Assembly: GCA_014905825.1 (NCBI GenBank)
Contig: JACGCN010000001.1
Location: 2,852,001 to 2,916,000, forward strand
DNA from: Lyophyllum atratum
Lineage: Eukaryota; Basidiomycota; Agaricomycetes; Agaricales; Lyophyllaceae
Direction: 5' to 3'
DNA: 64,000 bases
Positions within the stretch are counted from its first letter, which is position 1. Each line of letters starts with the position of its first letter. The notes under the pieces are model-generated. The model was not told where the DNA came from and ran no database searches. It worked only from the letters and a program-made list of their open reading frames with translations. The position numbers and the translations under genes were made by a program. This document shows positions 32,766 through 44,567 of the stretch, piece by piece.

Positions 32766-35186
32766 CTACATAACTCTCAAAGTCCATCCATGCATCCCGC
32801 CTTCTGCTGCGGCCGCCGCCTGTGCTGCTGCAAGCCAACCCGTGTCAATATTTGTCCCGACGGGGGGATTCCCGGTCATGTTCCCCAAATCAATGGATTG
32901 GAAGACGTTCTCGCAAGCGATAGTGCGACCAGAGTGATAACCGACCCCATCAGAGGCCCGAATGAACAGCAAGGGCAGGCTGCGCCCGGCAATGGACAGT
33001 GGTGGTTGGCTTGGCACATTTCGAACATCTGGTACTGGTGTGCCGCCCGCAGCTCTCGGCGAATGATGATTACTTTCAACCCCATCTGCGTTGGGTGGCA
33101 GTGCGTCCTGATCAAGTGCTTTGATGACCTCGCCTAGGGGAGGCATCTCCACGATAACGATAGTATGCAAGGGGCCAGAAGCCATGTAGCGTGGTGCGCC
33201 AATTGTAGGCGAGGGAGTCCCTGCTGGGTCTGAAGGACCTCCATCTGCACCAGGTATACTCTGAACGAAAGGGGATATATTGGTCAGAGGACCAGGCGGT
33301 GTTGCTTGGTAAATACGATGGCGAAGGGGTCCGAGGTTTCCTAGGTAGACATCCAAAGGAGTTTGCGTCCTCGTCTTGGGGTCCTCGTAGAAAAAGTTGG
33401 ACACCGTCAGTTCAACAGTATTATTGTTGGGGCGGTAGACGGGCGCAGTAAAGAGGGTCGGAAATGGTGTGATCGGCATTTCGGGGATGCTGTTATTTTG
33501 ACCAAATGCGTCGAAGAATGTGTACTGAAATTTGGCTTGATAAAATTGTTAGGGGATACGGATAGGCGAACACTGGCAGGAATGCTCACAGATCCCTACT
33601 ATTGTCCAGCAAAGATAATCATCCACCTCGTCCGAGATGATACGAACGCCGTCTTTCAACTCGTCCCTTACTCGGGGTGATTGAAAGAGAAGCGGATGGG
33701 TACCAGCTTGAGAAGATATCCCTGGTGCTGGAGGGGCTATCACACCGGGGGTACCGGGCAGCGGCCCTGCAGCAGACAGATAGTGTCTTGAGCCATCGGA
33801 GTTAACGCGTTGAAGTGCAATCTTCTGCATTTGGCTGACGGGGCCGCCATCGTCGGCAGAAACTTTCCCCTTGTCCACTTTTCGAATAATCAAAGGAGAG
33901 GTGGATATTCCCGAATGAGTGTCCGAAAGGACAATCTCGCAGCCATAGGTTACAGGTTGAGGGCCGCCTGAGAAAAACGGAGGAGTGTGTGAGTTGTGCT
34001 CCTTCAGTTTCTCATCACATGACACATACCAGTACCAACGGGAGGCGCTTCGGTTGGACGACTGACGACATTGACGTTGAATGCAGACCACGCGACATTA
34101 CTGGCACAAAGCTGGGCGTGGTCAATCGTCATATACTTGGTACGGACGGTCTGAGAATTGATGCGGTTGAATAAAGAAACCGGGCCTCCAGCCAGGATAC
34201 ACGAGGAGATGTTACGCGTCTTGGCTGTCTTTTTGGACGGTTTAGATATAATTGTGACAGGTGCAGAATCAAACGCGGCCCAAACACGACCGCCTGGAGC
34301 GTCGGCGCCTTCAGGTGTCAAAGAAGGAGGAGGCGGTTCTGCAATATCAAGGGAAAGTTGAAAGCTCTTGGCTTTCGCAGTTCCAGTGACGTGCAAAAAT
34401 TTGAAACTCGCGGTCATGTTATTGTCGAGGGGAGCCTTCTGCTCAAATGAACGTTCCCCACTTTCAGAAACGACGGCCATGGAAAGCTGCTGGGAGCGCA
34501 GATGCCACACAGGACCTTCAATATGGACAACAGGCGGTGGACAGAGGAAGCGCTTCTCCGTCCCGTACGACTTTTGCGCGACCGCAGCATGCAGGCAAAT
34601 GACGGTTGTCATTGGCATGACGCGATTGGGATCGTGAGTTACGTGATCGCGAACGATACGACGAATCTTGGTATGAGGATCCTCTGTGCTCGGTTCGTCC
34701 AGCTTGCGCTTACCAGCCGCTGACTGCAGACGAAAATTAGTAAACATGGCGGGTGAAAGTTGAAGCGAGGGGGGACTAACGTGAGAGATGATGAGGGAGT
34801 CGCTCTCATGGGACTGAAGCAGAGATGGAGGTGTCCAAGGCTGGCCGTTAGTGGGAGGCTCCTTTTTGGACGCAGTCAGGATGGATTGAATGGAAGCATT
34901 TGGGTCAGTAGCGGCGAGCCCTTGGTGGGCCGGGGAAGGGGTGCGGTGCGTATTCAAGGACGCCGAATTGGGCGAGGGCTGTTTATTGGAGACCTAGAGC
35001 GCGTTTGATGTTGAATTACATTGGAGACAGGGTATGAAGAGGAGGTTTTACAAGTAAATTTACACTGGACTGAGCTGGGGTCTCCAACGGGGGCGACGGG
35101 TTTGAATCTGGGTTGGGACTGCGACTCTCTCCCTGGGCCATGTGTAGATGGGGGTCGAGAAAGAAAGGATCCTGGGAGACCGACAT
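32766..35186 (-). CDS. CSL (CBF1/Su(H)/LAG-1) family transcription factor
   Basis: Four exons (35186-35064, 34993-34030, 33967-33590, 33535-32766) give 744 aa. Fungal member of the family whose animal versions execute Notch signalling; fungi have no Notch receptor, and CSL proteins there regulate cell cycle, adhesion and differentiation genes. The LAG1-type DNA-binding region is seen as VICLHAAVAQKSYGTEKRFLCPPP and GPVWHLRSQ, followed by the beta-trefoil part (ISSCILAGGPVSLFNRINSQTVRTKYM) and the C-terminal Ig-like domain (VELTVSNFFYEDPKTRTQ, LDVYLGNLGPL). The N-terminus is disordered and Pro/Ser-rich. Long Gly/Pro/Ser inserts interrupt the trefoil, as known for fungal CSL proteins. The frame is intact throughout. 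Confidence 0.9.
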
Positions 35187-35554
35187 CCTAGGCGTGAGAG
35201 CGATGCGTGAGAGCAATGGCGGGGAAAGGTCTCACGAGAAACTCAACCAACGTGTGGGAGTTTTGTGTCCCGGCTGTTTCCGGAGTCGATGTCCCAAATG
35301 GGGAAATACTCGTCGATGGCGGAGTCGATGGGCGTCTTCCAATCTTCAGCATCGCCGTCGGCTGTCTCTTGCGTCGTCCTCAGTGTCTTGCCTCGTCGAA
35401 CACGCAGTCCGAGCCATAGCGAGTCCTCGTCCACCGCTTCTCTGTCCTCGTCCCTGTATACCTCATTGTCCGACGACAGCCACAGCTTGCCTTCCAGATC
35501 ATTAAATAGCCTCCCTGTCCACCTGATCAGCTCATCTTTCCCTCCTTCTCCAGC

Positions 35555-35932
35555 TTACATACCAAGTGACAGCACCCCCAATTTATCCTCTCCTTTTATC
35601 GCTTCTTGTGTCAGCTTGTCTGACTCTGCAAATAACACGTTTCCACTTCCCCCTTCTTCAGCTGCCCATATTTTCTTCTCAGCCTTCTCATCGCCTCTCA
35701 GCCAGCCCCATTTTTCCTCTCCGAGAGAGCTGGGGAAAAACCCTGACAAACTGAATGGGTCTCCTCGCTCTAGATTAGTGCGCTCTGCAACTTCAACTGC
35801 TAGCGGTACGGTCTTGACTGAGTTGACCGCCTTCTGAATCGTGTGAAACGACGACGCCCGAGGTAGGCTGGGGGGTATGGCTAGTAGCGCGGGTATACCT
35901 TGCGGGGCGGACTTGGATCGCTGGAGAGCCAT
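35555..35932 (-). CDS. Uncharacterised protein with an in-frame stop
   Basis: ATG in good context (ATCATGG) opens 125 codons beginning MALQRSKSAPQGIP and ending at TAA (35557-35555). Past that stop the same frame stays open for about 100 more codons (to 35243) with a charged, coding-like composition (ELIRWTGRLFNDLEGKLWL, DREAVDEDSLWLGLRVRRGK). No intron of suitable length and frame removes the stop. The protein is Ser/Glu/Lys-rich, without recognised domains. Either the gene truly ends at 35555, or a nonsense change (CAA to TAA would suffice) truncated a protein of about 230 aa. A plus-strand ORF over the same DNA (35265-35837) is Ser/Pro low complexity and judged a shadow. Confidence 0.45.
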   Translation of the reverse strand: MALQRSKSAPQGIPALLAIPPSLPRASSFHTIQKAVNSVKTVPLAVEVAERTNLERGDPFSLSGFFPSSLGEEKWGWLRGDEKAEKKIWAAEEGGSGNVLFAESDKLTQEAIKGEDKLGVLSLGM

Positions 35933-36201
35933 GATGAACGCAGCGTTCAAACCTGCTTGGCACCATTTCCAGTCCTGTCGCGTATGATGTCAGCACATCC
36001 CAGGCCCCTCTTTATGCATCATGTCCTTGATTAATTAGAAAAAATGAAAGTTCATTCTTTGTTCCTACTGTATGGTATGCATATGAAATGTCCATGATCA
36101 TGTCTCCAAAAAAAGGGGGTAAGAGTTCGTGTGTGCTATATGCGAGTGAAATGTGCTCCAATGATGGTCCAACCATGAGCCAATCAGCCTGTGCCGAATA
36201 C

Positions 36202-39027
36202 TCAGCTAAGAGGATCGGTGCTCTTCCGACGACCAGAACGATTGCCTCCATCGGGGAAGGGCACGCCGCTTGGTGACGGTAATGTACGGGAGTTGCGCTT
36301 CGAGCTTGACCCAGGCGGTTCAGGCTTCAGACCGATCTCCGTCTCCTGCTGATACTTCTGCCAGTCCTCAACCTTCAATGTGGACAGTCGTCTCGACGAA
36401 GCTCCAAGCCTATCGTGGCTGAGTGAGCGCGAATGGCGACCTGTATCAGACGGCATTAACGTCTTCCGTTCCTTCCTCTCGTTATCATCCTGCGATCGTT
36501 TTCGCCGTTCTTTTTCATGCTGGGCGGCCTTTTCTGCTTGTCTGCGAGCAACAGATTCCCTTTCAACGACCTTGTTCCTCTCCCATCGTTGTCGAGCAGC
36601 TCTGATGTCGGCCTCCTCCTTTTCCGCTTGCGTCAGGGGAGCCTGCAGGTCCCGCATCTTCCCGCGATGCCTCTCATTTAATTCCTCAAAAGTGCGTGTG
36701 CGACTAGGGCCAGGCCGTTGCGGCGTGGGCGACGCTATGGCAGAGGATCTTCGTGGTGGAAGAATAGTAACGGGGACGTTGCCATTTGAGGAGCTCCGGG
36801 TGTGACGCGCTAACCGAGCGAGCGGGATGTCTTCTGATGAGTCTGTGCTCTGTTCCCCGTGTGCGAGAGTAGTCTCCCGTTTCTTCCGTTTGTTTAACGC
36901 TTCCGTGATAGCCGGCGAAATTGGTACCCTCGACGACGGGGTGGCGGGCGTGGTGGCAATTGGGTGTGTAACGCCTGCGGGAGGTTGTAGCAGCTTCCGG
37001 TCATGGACGTAAGCATCCCATTCCGTATCTTTGGGGGGTACACTTGTGGGTCTGCTGATGGCATCGCTGGTGGTAGGTGGATATCCGAGGGAAGACATCT
37101 CCATCGATTGTGCTCGCGCGCGTGGGTCGGTTTCTCGAGGTGGACGGAGGTGAGGAGGGATAGGAAGCAGAATACTGTTGGCATCCATGCTCATTGTCCG
37201 ACGTGAGGTCATGGAAGGGTGTCGCGAGGTACCGGACAAAGACGGAGCCGGAGTGTCTGACTTTAGAGCATCAATGGACCTGCGAATGGTTTTGATCTCC
37301 AACATTAAGTCCTGTTTGCGCTTGAGTTCCTCTAATTCACTTGGCGAGAGATTGTTCCTGCGCAATTCTTCCGTTTGACTTTGTAGCCGCAGTTCATCAG
37401 CAGCCATAAACCCGCTGGGAACATCCTCCTGTATACCTGAGCCTAGATCAAGGGCGGGCAATGCTCCTGGACTTTGCAAATTTCTCGCTGCACGGCTTAG
37501 CTCTTCCTCGGGAGTCGCCGCTGCCTTGAAATCGGAGACATTGGACTGCTGCCGCGCGCGACCGTCGGGGACAAGAGTAAAAGTTGAGGAACGATGCTCG
37601 GCAGAGATGGGAGAGGAGGATCCATCTTGGTCCTTCATCAAGGGCAGAGTGGAGAGGCCACTCTCGTGTCGCCCATGGCGAGAAATGCTCGGATGTTCTT
37701 TCTCCCACTCGTTTTGTTCTCGTATAACGTCGGAAAATCTTCCCGCAGCATGAAGTTCTGCCTCTTCGTCGCGCTTCTTCTGTTCTTCGGATATCTCGTC
37801 TAGCTTCCTGTGGAGGACGGCCAGAATGCGAAGCTGCACAGCCGCTCCCATGAGAGCTACAGCGGCAATCAGACCAAGTTCGATCTGCATTGCTTGAGAA
37901 ACAGGGAATTCCATGTTATTGGACGTGAACTTGGGAAAGAGGGAGCTGAATCCGAGATTCCAGATATAGAACTAGGAGAGTATGGTCAGTTGAGCGAAAA
38001 TATAATAGGAGTAGGACACATATACACCTCTTTAAGGCCAGCTGTGGTAAAGCAGTCAACGCCCAGCATGAATGCAGATGAGCCAACGAAAGCCGTCGAG
38101 ACAAGTAGTATGTGGTAATGTGCCTTAGGTATTGTACATAACATGAATCCGATGACGGCACAGCCTACCCGTGGACAAGGTCATGATCGTCACGAGGGGA
38201 ACACACAAGATGCAAGGTGGTCACACACCAATGTAGAGTATCCAGCGGAATCCGATCGGCTTGATGAGTCCGCCGTTGTGGAAACATTGTACCCAGAGTC
38301 CGAAAGCAAAGCCTCCCCAGGCGCCAATGCCATACCTTGCAGCTTTCCAAAAAAAGATGGCAATTGCACCGCCAGCAATGCCAGCGATAGCGGAAGCAAG
38401 AACGAACATTCCACGAAGAGTTTTACTTGGGGGATTGACGGCGGCGAGAATGCCGAACTTGAGGATGAGAACGAAGCATATGAGGGACAGGGTGTAGAAG
38501 CCGATAAGAAAAAACGAAGTCCTGCACAAAATCAGACGAAGCTATCTGGGGATCAAGGATGGACAGACCATCTGTTCTTATGACCCCAAAATGCAGAAGG
38601 CAGACCAGTTATGATTAGGACCGCGCCAAGCACTCCAAAGGCGGGATCGAGTTTGGTATCCTGTTTGAATAGCTGGGATGAGCGAAAGGAATTGAGACGA
38701 GTAGAACGGACGCACAAGGGTGATAGGAGCTGGAGTGGGTGTTGCTGAAGCCGACGCTGAGGATGTTGAGATTGAAGACGAAGAGGAAGAGGAAGACGGG
38801 TCTGTAGAGGAAGTAGGAGTCAAAGTGCGGGTGACATTGAAGGTGGTTGGTAGAACGCCGGTGATGATAGTATTCTGGTTCTGTATGCGGGTCGTGATGG
38901 CAGTGGTGAAGAGGGCGGTGGTCAAAGAGAGCGTCAAGGTCGGAGAGGGGGTCGGAGAGGGGGTGGGGGACTGGGCCGCGACGAGGGCCAAGACGGGGAG
39001 TACTGCGGGGAGGAGGAGGAAACGCAT
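36202..39027 (-). CDS. TM7S3/TM198-like (DUF4203) multi-pass membrane protein
   Basis: Five exons (39027-38716, 38660-38569, 38521-38229, 38164-38028, 37971-36202) give 867 aa. A signal peptide (MRFLLLPAVLPVLALVAAQS) is followed by a Thr/Ser/Pro-rich extracellular segment, then a seven-helix block: DTKLDPAFGVLGAVLIITGLPSAFWG, FFLIGFYTLSLICFVLILK, GMFVLASAIAGIAGGAIAIFFW, GIGAWGGFAFGLWVQ, FRWILYIG, HILLVSTAFVGSSAFMLGVDCFT and the helix before residue 330. The tail of about 540 residues is cytosolic, Ser/Pro/Arg-rich with charged coiled-coil-like segments (LHRKLDEISEEQKKRDEE; ADIRAARQRWERNK). The DUF4203 fold is shared with animal TM7SF3 and TMEM198, of unclear biochemical function. Neither frame nor splice sites show problems. 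Confidence 0.8.
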
Positions 39028-39254
39028 GGTCGGTGAAGGAGTGGCAGGAGTCTTAGACCCAGGAGGAGTCAGCCACGGAAGAATAGGGGAATGGCGGGGG
39101 CAGACAGCACTGCAAACGAGAGTGCTCCCTCGACACAACCTTCGCCCGTAACAAGCTTCGCGGCTTCGACTTCTGCTGGCGACCATACATACATACATCT
39201 CAACCGATTGGCCGGTCTCTAATCCCCGATCATCACATCACTCCAATTTCCATT

Positions 39255-41198
39255 TTAGTCAAAGTGTGAAAACGACACAGGCTGCTCGTTTATCGTCTTC
39301 AATATTCTCAACATCTTCGATCCCTCCGTCACAACCACCCGTCGCTCTCCATCCTCCGTCTCCACCGTCTCCTTTTCCTTTTCCACCACAGTGATCACCT
39401 TCCCACCCCGCCCAAACCGGCCCACTCGCCCTGCAAGGTGCACATATGTATCCACCGTCTTTCCATTAACCTTCGGTCCGTCTGGAATCCCCAGGATGAA
39501 TACGTGTGTCAGCTCTGGCAAGTCCAGCCCGCGTGTTGTCGCCAATGTTGAAACCAGCAATGTCGGGTTTTCCTCCCCGGAACTATCACCACGCAGGAGA
39601 TGCGCTCGGCCTGTTTCGTCCGTCAAGAGATCCAGTCCATGAGCGTTAATACCCATCTCTCGCAATTCGTATACCGCACGTTGTACGGGCGAAGTCGAAG
39701 GAAGCACCAGCAAAGCTACTGACGGGACATCCAGAGCAAAAGCAGTTGCTACTGCTTCCATTGCATTGGGGTTAAAAGGCGTCGGCGTCCCTTCATACTC
39801 TTCAAACAAACGATGTCAATATTCAGCTACACGACCTTTGTACCACGTCAACTCACTTTCCGTCAATTCTGGGTTATTTCCTACAGGTTCCGGTTCTGTC
39901 GAAGAGGCGAATAGGTCCGCCGGTTCAATCGGTTGCAAGTTATCTCCCTCGGAGTCGGGAGGTGACAGCGCGACAGCCCCAGCAATGTTTTCAATACCAT
40001 CCTCGGAAACCAATAACACAGAATGAGATATCCCAGTGCCCCCGAGACCATCGTGAGGATACAGTTCTGTTGCTGTTGACTCCTTCTTTTCATGGGTCAC
40101 AGGCGGCCGTTTGGTGCCCTTGACCTTCAGCAGACTATCCTTGTTCAGCCAGCCGCTCTCATCATAGAGATAGTTATTAAGGTGGCTCCGCAAAGTCGCG
40201 CTAGACAAGATCAATTGCGGCAATCCCGAAGGATTGGGATTGTCCGCCATCTCCGTCCGCCGTCGGTGTTGAATCGCACCAGGTTCATCCTTGCGCCTTT
40301 CATTCATCTCCTTCCGTTCAGCGAAGATGACATCCAGGAGCTGCCGCGTTACACCTGGATGCGCCAAGAGCTTTCTGTTGGCCTTAACAGCGGCCTTGTG
40401 GAAGGACTTGCCCGGGTCTTTCTTGGGGCATCGTTTCTATCAGGTAGTCGACTTCGTCCACGACAACGCTAGATAGATGGGAAAATTGAATAGCCTTGGG
40501 GTCCTTCTTGTACACGTCCAAAATCGCTTGTGGCGTCCCGATCAGAATATGCGGAGGTGTGAGGCGTAGGGTGTTTAGACCCTCGTCCAAATGTGTCGCG
40601 CCGTCACGCACCAGCACCTGCGCGACAGAAGAGATGTCTGGGGGCGGTTGCGTCGTAGAGGCCATTCTTTGAATCCAATGAAAGAGTTGATGGGCCAGGT
40701 CACGGTGGGGAACAAGAACCAGGGAGGTGATGCGCCGTGTTATGGACTTTTTGGCACCATCTCTCTCCTGTGATGATATTCGAGGCTTATTCAGAAGCGC
40801 GATCACAAGTCCAAAAGATCTGTTTCAACCATTCTAGTTAGAACGCTATGATGAATGGGCAACCCGTCACCTTACTTTCCTGAACCAGTCTCATCTTTGA
40901 GTACTACGTCTTTACCGGACAATATGGCAGGTATAAACCTTGCCTGCGTCTCCGTCGGATGTTTCACGTTTGGAAACGCCGCGCGTAAAGAAGTGATGAT
41001 TGGGAGGTGGAGACCGAGGTCCTCAAATGTAGGAGCAGCGGGTATATGAGCTATATTTGGCTGAGCCGTCTTCTGCTCTGCCTCAGCTTGGGCCTCTGCG
41101 CTACGTCCCATCGACCGAACATGTCTGAAGCTGAACAACTGAGTCCTGCATGCTCTTTGGCGACAAAAGCTCGTGAAGGTTGGAAGAAAAGATATCAT
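39255..41198 (-). CDS. DEAD-box RNA helicase, probably mitochondrial (frame break and in-frame TGA)
   Basis: Exon 1 is 41198-40876 and exon 2 is 40819-39255; about 628 aa if repaired. The N-terminus is basic and Ser/Phe-rich (MISFLPTFTSFCRQRACR), like a mitochondrial presequence. Helicase motifs: Q-motif region FEDLGLHLPI, motif I DETGSGKS, motif Ib-like GTPQAILD, motif II VVDEVDYL (DEVD in place of DEAD), motif III SSATLR, motif V-like TRGLDLPELTHV and motif VI HLAGRVGRFGRGGK. This divergent set resembles the MRH4 group of mitoribosome assembly helicases (inference). Two defects: CCCC at 40424-40427 holds one base too many (ATGCCCAAGAAA expected), and an in-frame TGA at 39818-39816 interrupts VAEY-HRLFEEYEG where Trp would fit. 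A 36 nt intron could remove the TGA but would be unusually short. Confidence 0.75.
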
Positions 41199-41385
41199 GT
41201 GTCACGTGAGTCGTGACGGATATTCTGAATCTCAGTGTCCAGGCCAATATCATATTCTCAGGCCAATATTATTCTTAAGTGAAGGCTTTGAGGAAATAAA
41301 TGCATGCCATTGGGTTATTACTTCGTCAGGCCTTAATAAAAGTGTCCCGACGTTCAAGAGCCATCCACGAACAGATTGTGAAGCT

Positions 41386-43975
41386 CTAGTCTTCAGCAGA
41401 AATTATAGGCTCATAACGTTCGCGATTCGCCCTTCTGTTGAACAATTTACTGAGCCAGCTGGGACCTTGCGTATCGCCCCTGGATAGAGGAGTGGAGCGG
41501 GATGCTCCATGGTTAAATGAAGGTGTGCTTGACACAAGAGACGCTCTTTCCGATTGATTGTCGTATAGCTCTTCCTGTTCGTCTATTTGAAGCCTGTTAG
41601 CAATAGTCCAGAGATAATGCAAACTTATGAACCTTCGCCAAAAACGGCATCCATTTCTTCCAGAGGGACCCCCTTGGTTTCAGGGTACACTGTGAGAAGT
41701 CAGCAAACATGAGGGTGGTGGCCCAAAACATAAACGGAGCCTTACGGAAATACACTTTGAGCGGACGAACAATAAGTTATGGTCCAATATGGCAATACGT
41801 CACGTACCAACGACGAAGCTGCATGCACAAAAGAATCCATGCATGGGATAAAGCCGCCATCTCAATGTTTCTTGTAGGTAGGGTGTTGATTCCCCGACAA
41901 CAAAATTGAAGAACCAATTCGTGGCAGTCGATAGTGATACACCTTTGGCACGGACGGAAAGTGGCATAATCTACTCATTCAGTTAGAAAAGTACATGCTT
42001 ATCATGAGTAGAGGGCACTTACTTCGGGAGGATACAACCATGGCACCGGTCCCCAGCTATGAGCCTAGTAAGCAAACGTGGAAAGAAATAAATAGATTCC
42101 TCGCCACTAACCTGTATCCGAAGGCAGCATTGAAGATGATGACGCATACCACAACGGCTTGCGGAGTATGTGATACATCGATAGCCATCCACCACCCAGT
42201 AGCAACCAACGCAGCGCTCATCTGAAAACGGAGGTCAGGTCACAGACAACACAGTGTAAATATGAAAGTGGGGCGTACTACAACTGCACCTGAAAGCAGG
42301 ATGGTGCGTCTTCCCCAAGCATCCACAAGATACCAGCTGGCAGGAGGAAAGTTTGATCAAAATGCCATTAGTATGCATAACATAGATTTACTCACGTAGG
42401 AAGCGTGCTAAGGACATAGATAAGGGAATTGAATCCAGTCATAAGAATAGCTTGTCGGCCAAGCCAGCCGGCCTCTGTTGGGCGGCAAGGTCAATGCATG
42501 CGTCGAGGATGCAGTAACAGAACATACCTTCGAACACTCTGGCTATCAGCGATATCTAGATCAGCAAGGAAGGAGGAAGAACGAGCTCCACAGGCAACTT
42601 ACGAGCATAGTATGAGATGACTGAGGGCTTTATATCAGTAGACAAGCATCATTAGAGGCAGAGACCATACCATTGATTCCGTTCTGTGAGGATACTGCGA
42701 TCAAAATGAAAGCTCCGACGTATAGCGACATTTACGTACTAGCTGGGCAAAAGCTTGCGAAGACATTGCTAAAAGCACACGGCGTTTATATTTTTTCCAC
42801 ATCATCCGATACGACCGCCCTTCGCCAGACTCGCGCTTTAAAGAAGTAAATATAGCAGGTGCAGGAGATACCAAAAATTCTTACATCCTCGTATACTTTG
42901 TCTTTGATTTCCTTGAACTCAGCAACAGCGACTGGATTGTTTAGGTCGCCTCCATGGAGATCTGCGAGTACTCGCATGCCAGCCCCGTCTTTGTCCGTAT
43001 CAATAAGCCATCTAGGTGATATTAGCTTGTTAGTTCCCAGAAAAGACTGTTTCTCAACTACCGCGGGCTTTCTGGGATAACGATAGATCCTGCAGCTAGG
43101 ATGGCCCCAATTATGCATTGTATGAATAAAGGTATCCGCCATGAAAGGTCTGACTCTATGAAAGAGCAGAAATAGTCCGTCCACTGATAAAAAGGTTAGT
43201 CTGCTTTCGAATGCAAGATGCCGAGACATACCACCGACGAGGAGTATCCGATGATGTTTACAGTAAACTCCATGCACGCCAATGCGCCGCGCTGCGTTAT
43301 AAGTTAGTCAGTGTCTTGAACCTAGAACAAGGCGTAGTAGACTGACGTGATTCGGAGGCGATATCTCACTCTGATAGATTGGAACGATAGTCCTGAAACT
43401 CAGATTAAGAGAGCCCACGAAGTCCTAGTAGAGCACCTACGAAAGCAGCCCGACACCAAAGCCGCTGATAAGTCGTCCAGCGATCATTGTCCAGAAACCA
43501 TTTGTGACGGTTTGGATGGCGCCTCCGATTGTGAACACCACCGCACCGACACCAAGGGTACCCCTGCGGCCAATTAAATCTCCAATCCGGCCAGCAGCCA
43601 AAGATGTGACTTATGAAACGTCAGGGTATACCAAAGAGAAGTGAAGTAGTGCATCGTACTCAAAGCGCCGATTTCCAGTACAGCGACCATGGTTCCAAGC
43701 TCAAGGGGTCCTGGGTAATTGAAGTACTTCTTGAAATAGGGACCAGTGATGATGCCGCTCATGACACTGGTATGCACTGATGAGCCTTCGGACAGAGGAC
43801 TGTGCAGATGCGCTTACCCTTGGTCATACCCGAACTGCCGCGCGTTAGCACTATTACACGGGGACGAAAGATGTGGACTGACCAGAAACACGCCGAGACT
43901 GGCAAAGATGGAAATCGAGTAGAGTAGTGCTGGGCCCACTAGCCTTCCGCGGGGTGGTACCTCGGAGTCCGCCAT
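41386..43975 (-). CDS. MFS sugar transporter with 20 exons
   Basis: Proton-coupled or facilitative hexose-type carrier of the plasma membrane. Exons: 43975-43883, 43834-43818, 43766-43660, 43609-43441, 43392-43347, 43291-43232, 43183-43062, 43011-42885, 42835-42740, 42683-42671, 42620-42603, 42542-42528, 42474-42396, 42336-42282, 42221-42112, 42056-42023, 41970-41808, 41754-41746, 41689-41633, 41582-41386, closing in frame to 528 aa. Motifs: LGVFLFGYDQGVMSGII, AGRIGDLIGRRGTL, VPIYQSEISPPNHRGAL, PESPRWLIDTDKD, SQAFAQLNGINVISYYAP, WGPVPWLYPPEI, RAKGVSLSTATNW and YPETKGVPLEEMD. Twelve TM helices are expected. Five exons are 9-18 nt. It diverges from the MIM2-like gene with about 157 bp between starts. 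Confidence 0.9.
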
Positions 43976-44132
43976 AACGCATGAGCGATGTTACGAGTAT
44001 GTTGGGAGGAGAATGGGACATGATATATTTGGGGTGGTCATTCAGTGTGTTCGGCAAGTGGAGCTGATCGGAGCCCATCTCCCGTCTTACCCAGAACAGT
44101 GAACACGCCGTTTATAGGACGTATTCATCAAC

Positions 44133-44423
44133 ATGCCCCGCTCGTCGGCCTCGCTCGACGATCTTTCGTCGAATGCCTCCTATGATTCTGACGAGGACTA
44201 CAGGCTGGCACAGCAGGAATGGGAGGAGAGTCTGCAGCAACTTCAGCTGCTCGTCTCCGTCGTGATCATGCCATTTTTTGGCAAATGGCTTGGTCGGCGC
44301 TGGAGTCAATGGGGTCAGTCACCTCTTCGCTCGCCCTTCTTAGTCACTCTTAAACTTAACCCCCCTAAAGCATACGCGCGTTACCTTCGCGTTGGACTTG
44401 GAAAGTCTTTCTTTTGGGCCTGA
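44133..44423 (+). CDS. MIM2-like mitochondrial outer membrane import protein
   Basis: Two exons (44133-44313, 44371-44423) give only 77 aa: an acidic N-terminus (SLDDLSSNASYDSDEDYRL), one TM segment around QLQLLVSVVIMPFFGKWLG, and a basic aromatic C-terminus (RRWSQWAYARYLRVGLGKSF). Size and layout match fungal Mim2, which with Mim1 inserts alpha-helical proteins into the mitochondrial outer membrane. The pattern WEESLxQL-LV-x-PFxGKWLGRRW is what I recall of the family, but the sequence is short and the call rests on memory. A generic single-pass membrane protein is the alternative. Confidence 0.55.
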   Translation: MPRSSASLDDLSSNASYDSDEDYRLAQQEWEESLQQLQLLVSVVIMPFFGKWLGRRWSQWGQSPLRSPFLVTLKLNPPKAYARYLRVGLGKSFFWA

Positions 44424-44567
44424 TGTCGATGTGGCGGGCTCGTAAGTCATGACTTTCTTCAAAAACGATTATGACGAACGAACGATATCTTCTCCATATG
44501 AGCAGGCAATAATCTATATTAATCTGCACTGTACTCTATCAACCTCCTTGCCTTCTAATCTTGCCAA

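Noticed and set aside
35265..35837. 190-codon plus-strand ORF rich in Ser and Pro
   Set aside because: It mirrors the minus-strand coding frame, which has the better start context and a more balanced composition.
36380..36805. Plus-strand ORF of 141 codons
   Set aside because: Antisense shadow of the Arg/Ser/Glu-rich tail of the TM7S3-like protein.
38720..39151. 143-codon plus-strand ORF of Val/Glu/Gly repeats
   Set aside because: Antisense shadow of the signal peptide and Ser/Thr/Pro-rich exon of the TM7S3-like gene.
39810..39825. TGA read as tryptophan or recoded
   Set aside because: Nuclear fungal genes use the standard code here; many other genes in the window end at TGA exactly at their expected C-terminus.
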